A stretch of DNA of 64,000 bases from NCBI RefSeq assembly GCF_963678865.1, contig NZ_OY787459.1, positions 2,322,501 through 2,386,500 of the forward strand, given 5' to 3'. Source of the DNA: Maridesulfovibrio sp. (GTDB lineage Bacteria > Desulfobacterota > Desulfovibrionia > Desulfovibrionales > Desulfovibrionaceae). The translations under genes and the position numbers were made by a program. Below, piece by piece: positions 39,994-48,356 of this stretch (position 1 is the stretch's first letter; each line of letters starts with the position of its first letter). Below the pieces are notes generated by a model. It worked only from the letters and a program-made list of their open reading frames with translations, did no database searches and was not told where the DNA came from.

Positions 39994-41214
39994 TTACAGA
40001 GTAAAAGTCTTTTCTTCACGGACCGGCATGGGCAGACGGCCAATGTATCTTGCATAAGTTAAAGCTGCAGTCCTGTAGACCAGGTGTCCAAGTTTGGACC
40101 ACGGCAGATAGACAAACATCATGAATACGGCGATCAGGTGCACGTAGTACATGGGGTATGCGAGAACTGCTACACCGAGGAGACGCAGAAGTTCACACAT
40201 GACGCCGGTTACGGCGATAGTCCAGATCAGGCCGAGCAGATACCAGTCATAGTAGCTGGAACCATGTACGCTCTGGTCCTGATTCAGACGACGCTTAGTG
40301 AGCATCACCAGTGAATAAACCAGCAGTACAGCGCCAACGTTGGCCAGAATCTTGATCGGGTGCCACAGCGGCATGGGAGTATGGCCTATATGACCGAGGA
40401 AAGGAATAATCTTTCCACCCCAGTGGGTTACAGCAACCACACCGGTTACGACCATCAGGCAGACGAATGCGAGCATGATGAAACGGTGACCGTTGAACTT
40501 CTGTTCGTCAGCTTCATCGGTTTCACCGCATTCTTTCCATTTGGAGTGAGTCAGCAGTTCGTTTTTACAAACGTCAATGAAGCACTCCAGCATGCTGGGC
40601 TTTTCAGATTTGTCACCTACAGCAAAGACCTTCGGTTGATCTTTGAATGATTCGATCAGGTTCTTTACTCCTTTATAGAAGGTCCAAACCATAAAACCGA
40701 AGGCAATCATGAAGATCGGGTCAATAGTAAAGTCGCCGGGAAACAGGTATCCATAGACGATTTCACCATCTTTAAGAGGGAAGAAGGAACCGCGGACTCC
40801 CGCCATGATAAACCAAATGATCATGTAGATCGCTGCCGGAATAGCCATAAGCTTGGGCAGGTGCTTGGGGGAAGCCATCCATTTACCGATAATGGAAGGG
40901 GTTACCATCTTCTGATAGGCCATGTTACGAAGCCCTGCGAGCAGATCTGCAGGACGTGCGCCACGGGGACACAGGTCAGAACAGGTACCGCAGTTGTGAC
41001 ACAGCCAGATATCGATGTCGTTAACGAGTTTATCTTTAAGGCCCCACTGAGCCCAGACCATTTCCTTACGAGGGTAAGGATTATCGGCAGGCGACAGGGG
41101 ACAGGCTACAGAGCAGGTTGCGCACTGGTAGCACTTCTTCAGGCTTTCGCCACCGACTTCCTGCAGTTCCTTGATGAACTCCAGATCCGGTTTAATGCGA
41201 ATATCTTTTTCCAT
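39994..41214 (-). CDS. qmoC: QmoC, quinone-interacting membrane-bound oxidoreductase subunit
   Basis: QmoC, 406 residues, links the membrane quinone pool to the soluble QmoAB. The N-terminal HdrC-like domain carries two 4Fe-4S motifs: CYQCATCSVACP (Cys 28, 31, 34, 38) and CHNCGTCSDLCP (Cys 72, 75, 78, 82). The C-terminal HdrE-like part has several membrane helices, near residues 120-138, 158-176, 232-252, 285-302, 320-335 and 345-365. Histidines positioned for b-type heme binding are seen there. It oxidises menaquinol. An aggagg site precedes ATG 41214, and the qmoB stop is about 14 nt upstream. Confidence 0.95.
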   Translation of the reverse strand: MEKDIRIKPDLEFIKELQEVGGESLKKCYQCATCSVACPLSPADNPYPRKEMVWAQWGLKDKLVNDIDIWLCHNCGTCSDLCPRGARPADLLAGLRNMAYQKMVTPSIIGKWMASPKHLPKLMAIPAAIYMIIWFIMAGVRGSFFPLKDGEIVYGYLFPGDFTIDPIFMIAFGFMVWTFYKGVKNLIESFKDQPKVFAVGDKSEKPSMLECFIDVCKNELLTHSKWKECGETDEADEQKFNGHRFIMLAFVCLMVVTGVVAVTHWGGKIIPFLGHIGHTPMPLWHPIKILANVGAVLLVYSLVMLTKRRLNQDQSVHGSSYYDWYLLGLIWTIAVTGVMCELLRLLGVAVLAYPMYYVHLIAVFMMFVYLPWSKLGHLVYRTAALTYARYIGRLPMPVREEKTFTL

Positions 41215-41228
41215 ATCGCGTCTACCTC

Positions 41229-43517
41229 CTAGTAGCCCTTGAACGGGTTAGGACCGATCTTGATCATCTCATTAACAAAGTTATCGATCATGTCGGGAAC
41301 TTTGTCGTATTCATCGATGGCAAGTTCAGCCTGTACAACACGCTCGGGTTCAACGCCAAGTCTTTTCAGAGAATCAGCGACGTTTTCCATACGGCGGTTA
41401 CAAAGCTCAGAGCCCTTCACAAAGTGGCACTGGTAGTCTTCGCCGTACTTACAACCAAGCAACAGAACTCCATCAATACCCTTGGACATTGCATCTGCAA
41501 TCCAGATGGTGTTTACAGAGCCGAGACAGCGGACGGGAACGACACGAACATAGGGGGACCAGCCTTTACCGCGCATAGCTGCCATATCGAGTGCCGGGTA
41601 GGCATCGTTTTCACAAGCAAGTACGATAAAACGGGGACCGCCGACTTCCATATCATCAGGTACGTTAACCTGCTTGATCATGGAACCGATCATGTCAATA
41701 TTGTAGTTGTCGAATCCGATTACGCGCTCAGGGCAGGCACCCATACAGGTACCGCAACGGCGGCAACGGGACGGATTCGGCATTGGTGTTCCTTTTTCAT
41801 CATCATCGAGTGCGCCGAAGGGACATTCCTCGGTACAACGTTTACACTGGGTACAACGCATGAAGTTGAAAACAGGATAGGTGGTGTCACCGGAGCGGGG
41901 ATGTACAGCTACGCCGTGGTTGGAGGAGTTAATACACTGGATCGCTTTCAGGACAGCACCTGCTGCATCCTCACGGGCAAGTCCCATGGACATGGGCTGA
42001 CGCACACAACCTGCGGCGTAAATACCGGTACGGCGTGTTTCGTAAGGGAAGCAGATGTAGTTGGAGTCTGCATATCCGTCGAACTGCTTAAGATCGGGGA
42101 ATGCGGGACCCTGTCTGTATACGAGGTTGATGGTCGGATCGTGCGCGGTGGTGGGAACCATACCGGTGGGAACAACGACCAGCTCAGCTTCGATTTCAAT
42201 ATTTTCGCCCAGCAGGGTATTGCTGGCGCAAACGACCATACCGGCACCCTCTTCCTTGATGGAAGTAACGGTACCCTTGGTCAGCATTACGCCGGGGTTA
42301 TCCTGTGCTGCACGATAGTAACGCTCGTTAACACCGGGCACCATCATGTGATTGTAGATGATGTAGGCTATAGCGTCTTCATTCTTTTCACGTACGTAGT
42401 TGGCCTGCTTGAGAGCTACAAGACTGTTAAGCTCAGAGCTGTAGGGAAGATGCTTGTAAGATTCCATGTCTTCATAGACAAATTTATCTTCCTCTTCTCC
42501 CTCAGCAGCTTCTGCTGCTGCAGCATCGTCAGCTGCAATCTGCTCTTCAGAGCGATTCGCGTAAGCATCTTCTTCAGCGGCAAACTTTTCTTCACTGAGG
42601 CGAGTATCAAGTACGAAAGCAACAGACTTAGCAGTCATTTTGCCTTGCTTGACCAGAGCTTCAAATTCAGCAGCAGTTACAACCTTGGAAGAACCGTAGC
42701 CCATAGGCTCTACGTATTTTGTATCCTGGGGAACCCAACCGGTGGCCAGAACACAAGCACCGACAGCCATCTCTTCAACGTTGCCGCCGACCTGCACTTT
42801 AGCAGTGTATTTGCCGGGTGCACCTTCGAGAGCCTTAAGCTGTGCGGAGGTCAGCACTTTGATTCTGGAGTTGGACTGAACTTCAGCTATCAGAGAATCA
42901 ATTCCGGTTTCATGTGCTTCGGTATAAGGATAGGAAAGGGGGAATGTTTTGTACATTCCGGCAGCCTTACCACCAAGGTTGGCTTCCTTTTCTACCAGAA
43001 TTACGTCGTGGTTGGTCTTGGCAGCATAAAGAGCTGCGGTGAGACCGGTGAAACCACCACCCATGACCATGACAACCTTGTTGGCGTCGAAAGCCTGAGA
43101 TTCCTGCTCTTTGGTTTTGAGCAGCTTGGTAACACCCATTTTGACGTATTCGTTTGCCATTATTTTGAGGAGCTCAGGAACTTCGCCGTTCGGATCGGGC
43201 ATGGTACCGTCGGGATTCCTGAAAACCTTGATGCACTGTTCACGCAGGTTGACTCGTTCGACAGCGACATTGTCAAAGTCGAAAATATCCCAGTCAACAC
43301 GAGGGCTAGTGCCGCAGATACATACTGCGTCAACGTTGCCAGCGTCGATATCATCCTGAATGAGCTTTCTTCCTTCCTCGCTGTTAAGACGCGGGTGCAC
43401 CTTTACGACCGGACATTCGTTCGCGTAAACGCGACCGACGAGTTCAGCCATATCTTCAGCGTTCAGGTAAGGAGATACGCTCGCTTGGTCGAAATAAACT
43501 CCGATTTTTTCGGGCAT
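41229..43517 (-). CDS. qmoB: QmoB, HdrA/MvhD-like subunit
   Basis: This 762-residue flavoprotein has an N-terminal region with a CxxC-like motif and an FAD-binding GxGxxG fold (VVMVMGGGFTGLTAALYAAK near residues 148-166). An insert of alternating Ala/Glu, DDAAAAEAAEGEEEDK, falls near 330-345. Two 4Fe-4S motifs, CTQCKRCTEECP and CRRCGTCMGACP, fall near 560-610. The C-terminal MvhD-like domain, with GVLLLGCKYGEDYQCHF, follows. QmoB passes electrons between QmoC and QmoA towards APS reductase. The ATG at 43517 has a gggagg site; the qmoA stop is only 6 nt before it. Confidence 0.95.
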   Translation of the reverse strand: MPEKIGVYFDQASVSPYLNAEDMAELVGRVYANECPVVKVHPRLNSEEGRKLIQDDIDAGNVDAVCICGTSPRVDWDIFDFDNVAVERVNLREQCIKVFRNPDGTMPDPNGEVPELLKIMANEYVKMGVTKLLKTKEQESQAFDANKVVMVMGGGFTGLTAALYAAKTNHDVILVEKEANLGGKAAGMYKTFPLSYPYTEAHETGIDSLIAEVQSNSRIKVLTSAQLKALEGAPGKYTAKVQVGGNVEEMAVGACVLATGWVPQDTKYVEPMGYGSSKVVTAAEFEALVKQGKMTAKSVAFVLDTRLSEEKFAAEEDAYANRSEEQIAADDAAAAEAAEGEEEDKFVYEDMESYKHLPYSSELNSLVALKQANYVREKNEDAIAYIIYNHMMVPGVNERYYRAAQDNPGVMLTKGTVTSIKEEGAGMVVCASNTLLGENIEIEAELVVVPTGMVPTTAHDPTINLVYRQGPAFPDLKQFDGYADSNYICFPYETRRTGIYAAGCVRQPMSMGLAREDAAGAVLKAIQCINSSNHGVAVHPRSGDTTYPVFNFMRCTQCKRCTEECPFGALDDDEKGTPMPNPSRCRRCGTCMGACPERVIGFDNYNIDMIGSMIKQVNVPDDMEVGGPRFIVLACENDAYPALDMAAMRGKGWSPYVRVVPVRCLGSVNTIWIADAMSKGIDGVLLLGCKYGEDYQCHFVKGSELCNRRMENVADSLKRLGVEPERVVQAELAIDEYDKVPDMIDNFVNEMIKIGPNPFKGY

Positions 43518-43523
43518 GTCGAC

Positions 43524-44762
43524 TTACCTCCCTATCACCGTTTGGATCGCTTTGAGAGCGGCAGCAGTACCGGACTGGGCTGTCTTCATGACATCCAGAG
43601 GCTGCTTTGCACACCCGGCAGCGAAAATGCCTTGTTCCTCACCGCCGACAATAAAGCCCTGATCATCAACCTGTACGCCGGAAGGAACCGGAGTACCTGC
43701 CAGGCTGGGCTGCATACCGGTAGCCAGAACTAAAAGATCATGCTCGTTCTGAGACTTGATACCGGTTTCTGCATCCTCAACTGTGACAAGAACGTTGCCG
43801 GAACCGGATTCTTCAATAACTTCTGCAACTTTACCTTTAACGGCGTTGATTTTGTCATCGGAAAGAATACGTTTTGCAAACTTGTCGTAACGTCCCGGGG
43901 TACGCAGGTCGATGTAATAAATGGTGACCTTTGCATCGGGATACTGTTCGCGAACATATGCAGCCTGCTTCAGAGAAGCCATGCAGCAGATGTAGGAACA
44001 AAAGTTGAGGTGGTTTTCATCGCGGGAACCCGCACACTGTACGAATGCGATATTTTTAGGCTGCGCGCCGTCGGAGGGGCGCACAATCTTACCACAGGTA
44101 GGTCCGCTGGGAGCTGCAAGTCTTTCCATAGCCATGTTGGAAATACAGTTCTTAACGGTACCTGCACCGAGGTTGGAAAGTTTGGTAACATCATAAGGCT
44201 TCCAGCCGGTAGCGTAAACGATGGAACCTACATTAAGTGTGATGACCTTTTCCTCTTCTTTAAGGTCGATAACATCGACACCTGCGAGGAGTTTGAGGTC
44301 TTCATCAGTGCAATTTTCTTTTTCAAGAACGTACCTAGCGGGGAATGCAAAAGGTACATCCATGTAAAGAGCTTTGCGGTCACAGAGCTTGAACTCAAAT
44401 TCGTCAGTAATGTCATTGGAGAGTTTCTCGATGACATCTGAGAGTTCTACACTGCCAGGACCCACATATCTGGGTTTGATGCGAACCTTGACTTCGTAGT
44501 TGCCTTTGGAACCGCTAATGGATTCCACTTCAGCCAAGGTAAAGAACTTAACGTTCTTATTGTTTTTGATTCTCTGAAACTGAATCTCCAGTCCGCAGGA
44601 AGGAGGACACAGCTTCGGAAAATATTTATTCAGCTGCATCACCCGGCCACCCAGATACGGCGCCTTCTCCACGATGAAGACTTCATGGCCTACTTCAGCG
44701 GCTTCGAGTGCAGCAGTGATACCACTGAACCCGCCGCCTACGACAAGTATGCTATTTGACAT
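43524..44762 (-). CDS. qmoA: QmoA, HdrA-like flavoprotein
   Basis: QmoA is a soluble FAD protein of 412 residues related to HdrA and forms a complex with QmoB and QmoC. The dinucleotide-binding site VVGGGFSGITAALEAAEVG is at residues 6-24. LCPPSCGLEIQF near 51-62 carries conserved cysteines. VQCAGSRDENHLNFCSYICC near 240-260 has a Cys-rich cluster-type motif. The C-terminal GGEEQGIFAAGCAKQPLD is the FAD-closing motif. It is believed to hand electrons to APS reductase. The start at 44762 has an aggagg site (tcctcc in the plus strand at about 44769-44774). Confidence 0.95.
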   Translation of the reverse strand: MSNSILVVGGGFSGITAALEAAEVGHEVFIVEKAPYLGGRVMQLNKYFPKLCPPSCGLEIQFQRIKNNKNVKFFTLAEVESISGSKGNYEVKVRIKPRYVGPGSVELSDVIEKLSNDITDEFEFKLCDRKALYMDVPFAFPARYVLEKENCTDEDLKLLAGVDVIDLKEEEKVITLNVGSIVYATGWKPYDVTKLSNLGAGTVKNCISNMAMERLAAPSGPTCGKIVRPSDGAQPKNIAFVQCAGSRDENHLNFCSYICCMASLKQAAYVREQYPDAKVTIYYIDLRTPGRYDKFAKRILSDDKINAVKGKVAEVIEESGSGNVLVTVEDAETGIKSQNEHDLLVLATGMQPSLAGTPVPSGVQVDDQGFIVGGEEQGIFAAGCAKQPLDVMKTAQSGTAAALKAIQTVIGR

Positions 44763-44868
44763 TCTCTATCCTCCTGAACTCTTTGAGGCCCTTAGCCATA
44801 AAATGGCCCAAACCCGGACACCGACCTTAGGTCGCAATACGGATTCAGACCATTTCAGTGCAAGCCGT

Positions 44869-44903
44869 AAAAGAACGGCTGCGGGCCGTAAGGCCCGCAG
44901 CCG
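44869..44903 (-). terminator. terminator between aprA and qmoA
   Basis: A perfect 12-bp GC-rich stem (cggctgcgggcc 44876-44887 with ggcccgcagccg 44892-44903, 4-nt loop) is followed on the minus strand by TTCTTTT. It lies 18 nt after the aprA stop, so most aprBA transcripts should end here. qmo would then need its own promoter or depends on readthrough. Confidence 0.88.
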
Positions 44904-44920
44904 CGAATATCATTCCCGGC

Positions 44921-46912
44921 TTAGAGGGGGATGATCTGGTGGTATGCTTTTTTGAAAATGGTAGTTTCACCTTTTTCAACATCGTACTTGGAGTTAACGA
45001 AGCATTTCCACTTGGAATCATCGAGACCCATGAAGTCACCACGGTAGTAGAAACCGGGGTAACGGGACTCTTCACGGAATTCAATGTGCTGCATGTGCAG
45101 GCGTACAGTCCACAGTCTGTGGAACTGTTCCCAACAACGCATGAGTTCGTGGAGGTCACGAGCAGCCAGTTTCTTGGAGTCTTCTTCGAGCATTTCGAGA
45201 AGATGGAAACCGGTGTGCAGCAGGGATTTGGAGGTAACGTACATGGTACCAACACCACCACCGTATTCATCAGTTGCCTTAACAAGGCGCATCATGAAGT
45301 TTTTGGGAGTGATGTAGTTGGGGTTAACTACGGGGTCGGTAGAGATGCCTTTACCGGCTTCGTAGGTGTACCAAGGCTGGTAGATTTCTTTAGCGAGATC
45401 AGCAGCTTTTTCGTTCAGAGTGGGTTTGAAGTCCTTGTGGTCAACAACCCAGCGTACCATCTGCTTACCAACGATACGACCTTCAGCGTGAGAACCGGAA
45501 GAGAACTTGTGACCGGAAGCACCAACACCATCAGCGCAGGTGAACAGACCGTTAACGGTGGTCATACGGTTGTAGACTTTACCGTTGTCAGCTTTAACTT
45601 TGTAATCTTCGGGAACCCAGTCTTCATCAGGACCGGAAGTCCAGATACCGCAGCAACCGGAGTGGGAGCCGAGGAGGTAAGGTTCGGTGGGCATGATTTC
45701 GGAACCGGAGTTTTCAGGTTCGATGTTCTGACAAGCCCAGAGGTTAGCCTGACCAACACACATATCAAGAAAGTCTTCCCAAGCTTCAGACTCGAGGTGT
45801 TTCTGTTCTGCGGGGGTCAGTTCTGCGAAAGTGTTCTGCAGTGCGGTAGCGGTGTCCATGTAGATGGGGCCGCGGCCTTCACGCATTTCACGGAGCATCA
45901 TGTGGTTACGCAGACAGGTCGGGATTACGTGACCTTTAGCGTAGCCGCGATCTTCGTAAGGCTTGAGCATAGCGCGGTTGGTTTCGCAGTAGTCTTCGCC
46001 TTTGTAGTTGGTTGCTTTAGCTTTGAAGAGCAGGAACCATGCACCAACCGGACCGTAACCGTCTTTAAAACGAGCGGGTACGAAGCGGTTTTCCATCATG
46101 GTCATTTCAGCGCCAACCTGAGCACACATGGTGTAGGTGGAACCTGCGTTCCATACGGGGTACCATGCACGACCCATACCTTCACCAGTGGAGCGAGGAC
46201 GGTAAACGTTTACTGCACCACCACATGCAACAACAGCAGCGTTGCATTTGAAAACGTATACTTTGTTTTCACGAGTGGAGAAACCTACAGCACCAGCGAT
46301 GCGGTTAGGCTCATTAGCGTCGAGGAGCATTTTAACGATGAAAACGCGTTCCATGTAGTTATCTTCGCCGAGAGCCATTTTGGCTGCTTCAGCAACGATG
46401 CACTTGTAGGACTCACCGTTGATCATCATCTGCCAGCGACCGGAACGAACGCAAGCGTCGCCGTTACGCAGGGAGAGACCAGCTGCTTTAGCAGCTGCAC
46501 CGTCGAGGTTCTTACCGTCTTTTTTGATCCAGCAGGGAAGGCCCCACTCTTCAAAAAGGTGAACGGAGTCATCAACGTGACGGCCGAGGTCAAAAATAAG
46601 GTCTTCGCGAACGAGGCCCATGAGGTCAGTACGAACCATGCGTACGTAGTCATCAGCGTCGTTTTCGCCAAGGTAGGTGTTGATAGCGGAAAGACCCTGT
46701 GCAACAGCACCGGAACGTTCCATAGCAGCTTTATCGAGGAGCATGATGGAGATGTCGCCACCGGCTTTTTCGATCCAGCGCATTGCTTCATAAGCAACAC
46801 CGCAGTTACCCATACCACCACCGACGAGAAGAATATCAACGTCTTTTTCTATAAGCTCAGGTTCTGCGAGAGCAACACCTTTAGAAGCTTCTTTACTAGG
46901 GAGAAGAGGCAT
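44921..46912 (-). CDS. aprA: adenylylsulfate (APS) reductase alpha subunit
   Basis: AprA is the FAD subunit (663 residues) that reduces adenosine-5'-phosphosulfate to sulfite and AMP. It has the ADP-binding fold DILLVGGGMGNCGVAYEAMR near residues 26-45. The FAD-closing motif CADGVGASGHKFSSGSHAEGR falls near 450-470. It is a member of the fumarate reductase/succinate dehydrogenase flavoprotein superfamily. Codon use is strongly biased: TTA, CTA and TCA are nearly absent, so the reverse strand is open throughout. This is a sign of very high expression. The site aaggagg lies 5 nt before ATG. aprB precedes it by 68 nt. Confidence 0.98.
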   Translation of the reverse strand: MPLLPSKEASKGVALAEPELIEKDVDILLVGGGMGNCGVAYEAMRWIEKAGGDISIMLLDKAAMERSGAVAQGLSAINTYLGENDADDYVRMVRTDLMGLVREDLIFDLGRHVDDSVHLFEEWGLPCWIKKDGKNLDGAAAKAAGLSLRNGDACVRSGRWQMMINGESYKCIVAEAAKMALGEDNYMERVFIVKMLLDANEPNRIAGAVGFSTRENKVYVFKCNAAVVACGGAVNVYRPRSTGEGMGRAWYPVWNAGSTYTMCAQVGAEMTMMENRFVPARFKDGYGPVGAWFLLFKAKATNYKGEDYCETNRAMLKPYEDRGYAKGHVIPTCLRNHMMLREMREGRGPIYMDTATALQNTFAELTPAEQKHLESEAWEDFLDMCVGQANLWACQNIEPENSGSEIMPTEPYLLGSHSGCCGIWTSGPDEDWVPEDYKVKADNGKVYNRMTTVNGLFTCADGVGASGHKFSSGSHAEGRIVGKQMVRWVVDHKDFKPTLNEKAADLAKEIYQPWYTYEAGKGISTDPVVNPNYITPKNFMMRLVKATDEYGGGVGTMYVTSKSLLHTGFHLLEMLEEDSKKLAARDLHELMRCWEQFHRLWTVRLHMQHIEFREESRYPGFYYRGDFMGLDDSKWKCFVNSKYDVEKGETTIFKKAYHQIIPL

Positions 46913-46980
46913 GTTTCCTCCTTAATTAGGTTTTAAGATTACGTGAATTAATACACCTAAGACATAAAGCTTAGCAGTGA

Positions 46981-47466
46981 TTAATCCAGATCCTTCCAAG
47001 CTGTGGTCTTGTCAGCTTCAGCAACGTCAAACTTCTGTCCGAGAACTTCTTTGGGCTTAGCCAGTTCGGTTTCAGTGAAGAGAAGTTCGGTGTCAAGATC
47101 ACCAGCTTCGGGTTTACCTTCATAAGGCTTGATAGAACCTTCAGGGGTAGTGCGGATGGGGAACTTGAAGCGTTTTACGTTACCGTTACGGAATTTAACG
47201 GTCCACATGATGTCTTCAGCAGAACGCATGGGGATGGAAGTACCACCCATGGGTGCGAAGTCACCATAGGGACGAGCTTCGATAGCGCCCTGGGGACAAA
47301 TTTTAACGCAGGAGTAGCACTCCCAGCATCCTTCGGGTTCCTGGTTGTAAGCCCGCATTTCTTCGGGATCCAGGATCATAAGATCGTTAGGGCAGATGTA
47401 CATGCAGGCGGTCTTTTCTCCACCTTTACAGCCATCACACTTTTCCGGATTGACAAAGGTCGGCAT
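46981..47466 (-). CDS. aprB: adenylylsulfate (APS) reductase beta subunit
   Basis: AprB is the 161-residue iron-sulfur subunit that carries electrons to the AprA flavin. The ferredoxin-like N-terminal half holds the ligands CDGCKGGEKTACMYICP (with the unusual spacing of cluster II) and CWECYSCVKICP, for two [4Fe-4S] clusters. The C-terminal tail from about residue 105 (FRNGNVKRFKFPIRTTPEGS) wraps round AprA in known structures. Its length fits the family. An aggagg site precedes ATG 47466. It is the first gene after the long divergent region. Confidence 0.98.
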   Translation of the reverse strand: MPTFVNPEKCDGCKGGEKTACMYICPNDLMILDPEEMRAYNQEPEGCWECYSCVKICPQGAIEARPYGDFAPMGGTSIPMRSAEDIMWTVKFRNGNVKRFKFPIRTTPEGSIKPYEGKPEAGDLDTELLFTETELAKPKEVLGQKFDVAEADKTTAWKDLD

Positions 47467-47774
47467 ACCTAGTCCTCCTAAAAGGGTTTAATGTTATCAA
47501 TCACCGACATCCTATAACCATTTATAAATCTTGCCTAATGTTCAAGGCTCGTGAAAATAGTAACTATCAAGCCCCTCATTAGGTGTCAAGACGAAAGTGA
47601 AATTTAGAACAAGCTATTTTCAAATCCGTTGCATAAATGGCTCTGAAACACTGCCGCCAATGACACCGAACACTTAAAATGAGGTTCGAAATTTTGCGGC
47701 AAAACAATAATGTGTTCCATCATGGGTTGGTATTTAGTTCAATCTAGCCTTTAATTGCAAGCCTTTTTTTCAGA

Positions 47775-47794
47775 TTGTGGGATTTTCTTCACAA
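47775..47794. promoter_or_regulatory. inverted repeat TTGTG-N10-CACAA
   Basis: The sequence ttgtgggattttcttcacaa is a near-palindrome of the Rex/CRP-FNR type, with a spacer 2 bp longer than the usual Rex site (TTGTGA-N6-TCACAA). It could be an operator for aprBA about 310 bp upstream of aprB, or a chance repeat in AT-rich DNA. Confidence 0.35.
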
Positions 47795-48082
47795 CTGATC
47801 TAACAAACCGATTTTACAAGGCAAGAACATAGACTTTCACCTGATTTTTTCTAGACAAACTTCATATCATATCTACATATAATATGACATTATCTGATCA
47901 TACCTTATCTTTTTCAACTAAATGCTAAGATCTACCTCAAAAATCTAAAACCATAGGCTACTACATATCAGTATACGCCAACAAACAGACCTCTTATTAT
48001 TCAGAAGCCTAACATAAGATACTGAAATAACAGTATAATATTAAGATTTATTCCAACAACTTCTCCTGTCAGCAGGATCTTC

Positions 48083-48100
48083 AAGTGAAAATTTTCACTT
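48083..48100. promoter_or_regulatory. perfect 18-bp palindrome, candidate Rex operator
   Basis: The sequence aagtgaaaattttcactt is a perfect inverted repeat 16 nt upstream of the sat -35 box. It closely resembles Rex operators (TTGTGAAATTTTTCACAA). In Desulfovibrio vulgaris, Rex represses sat in response to the NADH/NAD ratio. The half-sites here read AAGTGA rather than TTGTGA, so a related regulator is possible. Position relative to the promoter (around -50) suggests either repression by looping or activation. Confidence 0.6.
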
Positions 48101-48116
48101 CTTTTCAATTTTGCCC

Positions 48117-48146
48117 TTGACATTTCTTTCACAAACCATTCATAAC
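48117..48146 (+). promoter_or_regulatory. sat: candidate sat promoter
   Basis: TTGACA at 48117-48122, 18 nt, then CATAAC at 48141-48146 (4 of 6 consensus). The perfect -35 box and the upstream palindrome favour it. Transcription would begin near 48153 and leave a leader of about 200 nt that includes gcctcc/ggaggc at about 48263-48285. Confidence 0.5.
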
Positions 48147-48356
48147 GCCTTTTAAGCTTTATGGAGAAATTGACTTTTTGGACTATCCTGAAAGAACACT
48201 CCATGATATTGGTTTTTACGAATTTTCGTTCCGCAGACCCGCTTCACCTTAGAAGTGCAGCCTCCACAGAATACCCGGAGGCCGAAGATTTTTATCCGGA
48301 GGTCTTGCGGAAGGGCCAAGGTGTTGAAAAAATAATTACTACAAGGAGACGTAAAC

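Larger units (their letters stand above)
47467..48356. other. 890 bp divergent regulatory region between aprBA and sat
   Basis: This long, AT-rich region has no convincing gene. It contains the aprB and sat promoters. On the minus strand, TTGACA at 47584-47589 with TACTAT about 21 nt downstream is a weak candidate for aprB; an upstream half-site aagtgaaattt lies at 47595-47605. An inverted repeat ttgtgg...cacaa lies at 47775-47794. The sat side holds the palindrome at 48083-48100, a promoter at 48117-48146 and a 200-nt leader. An open frame 48161-48364 spans the leader but looks spurious. Confidence 0.7.

Noticed and set aside
41424..43733. 769-codon plus-strand open frame
   Set aside because: Antisense of qmoB, extending across the qmoB start into the end of qmoA; low-complexity-like composition and no ribosome-binding site.
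44858..46936. 692-codon plus-strand open frame
   Set aside because: Antisense of aprA, in register; openness is explained by codon bias.
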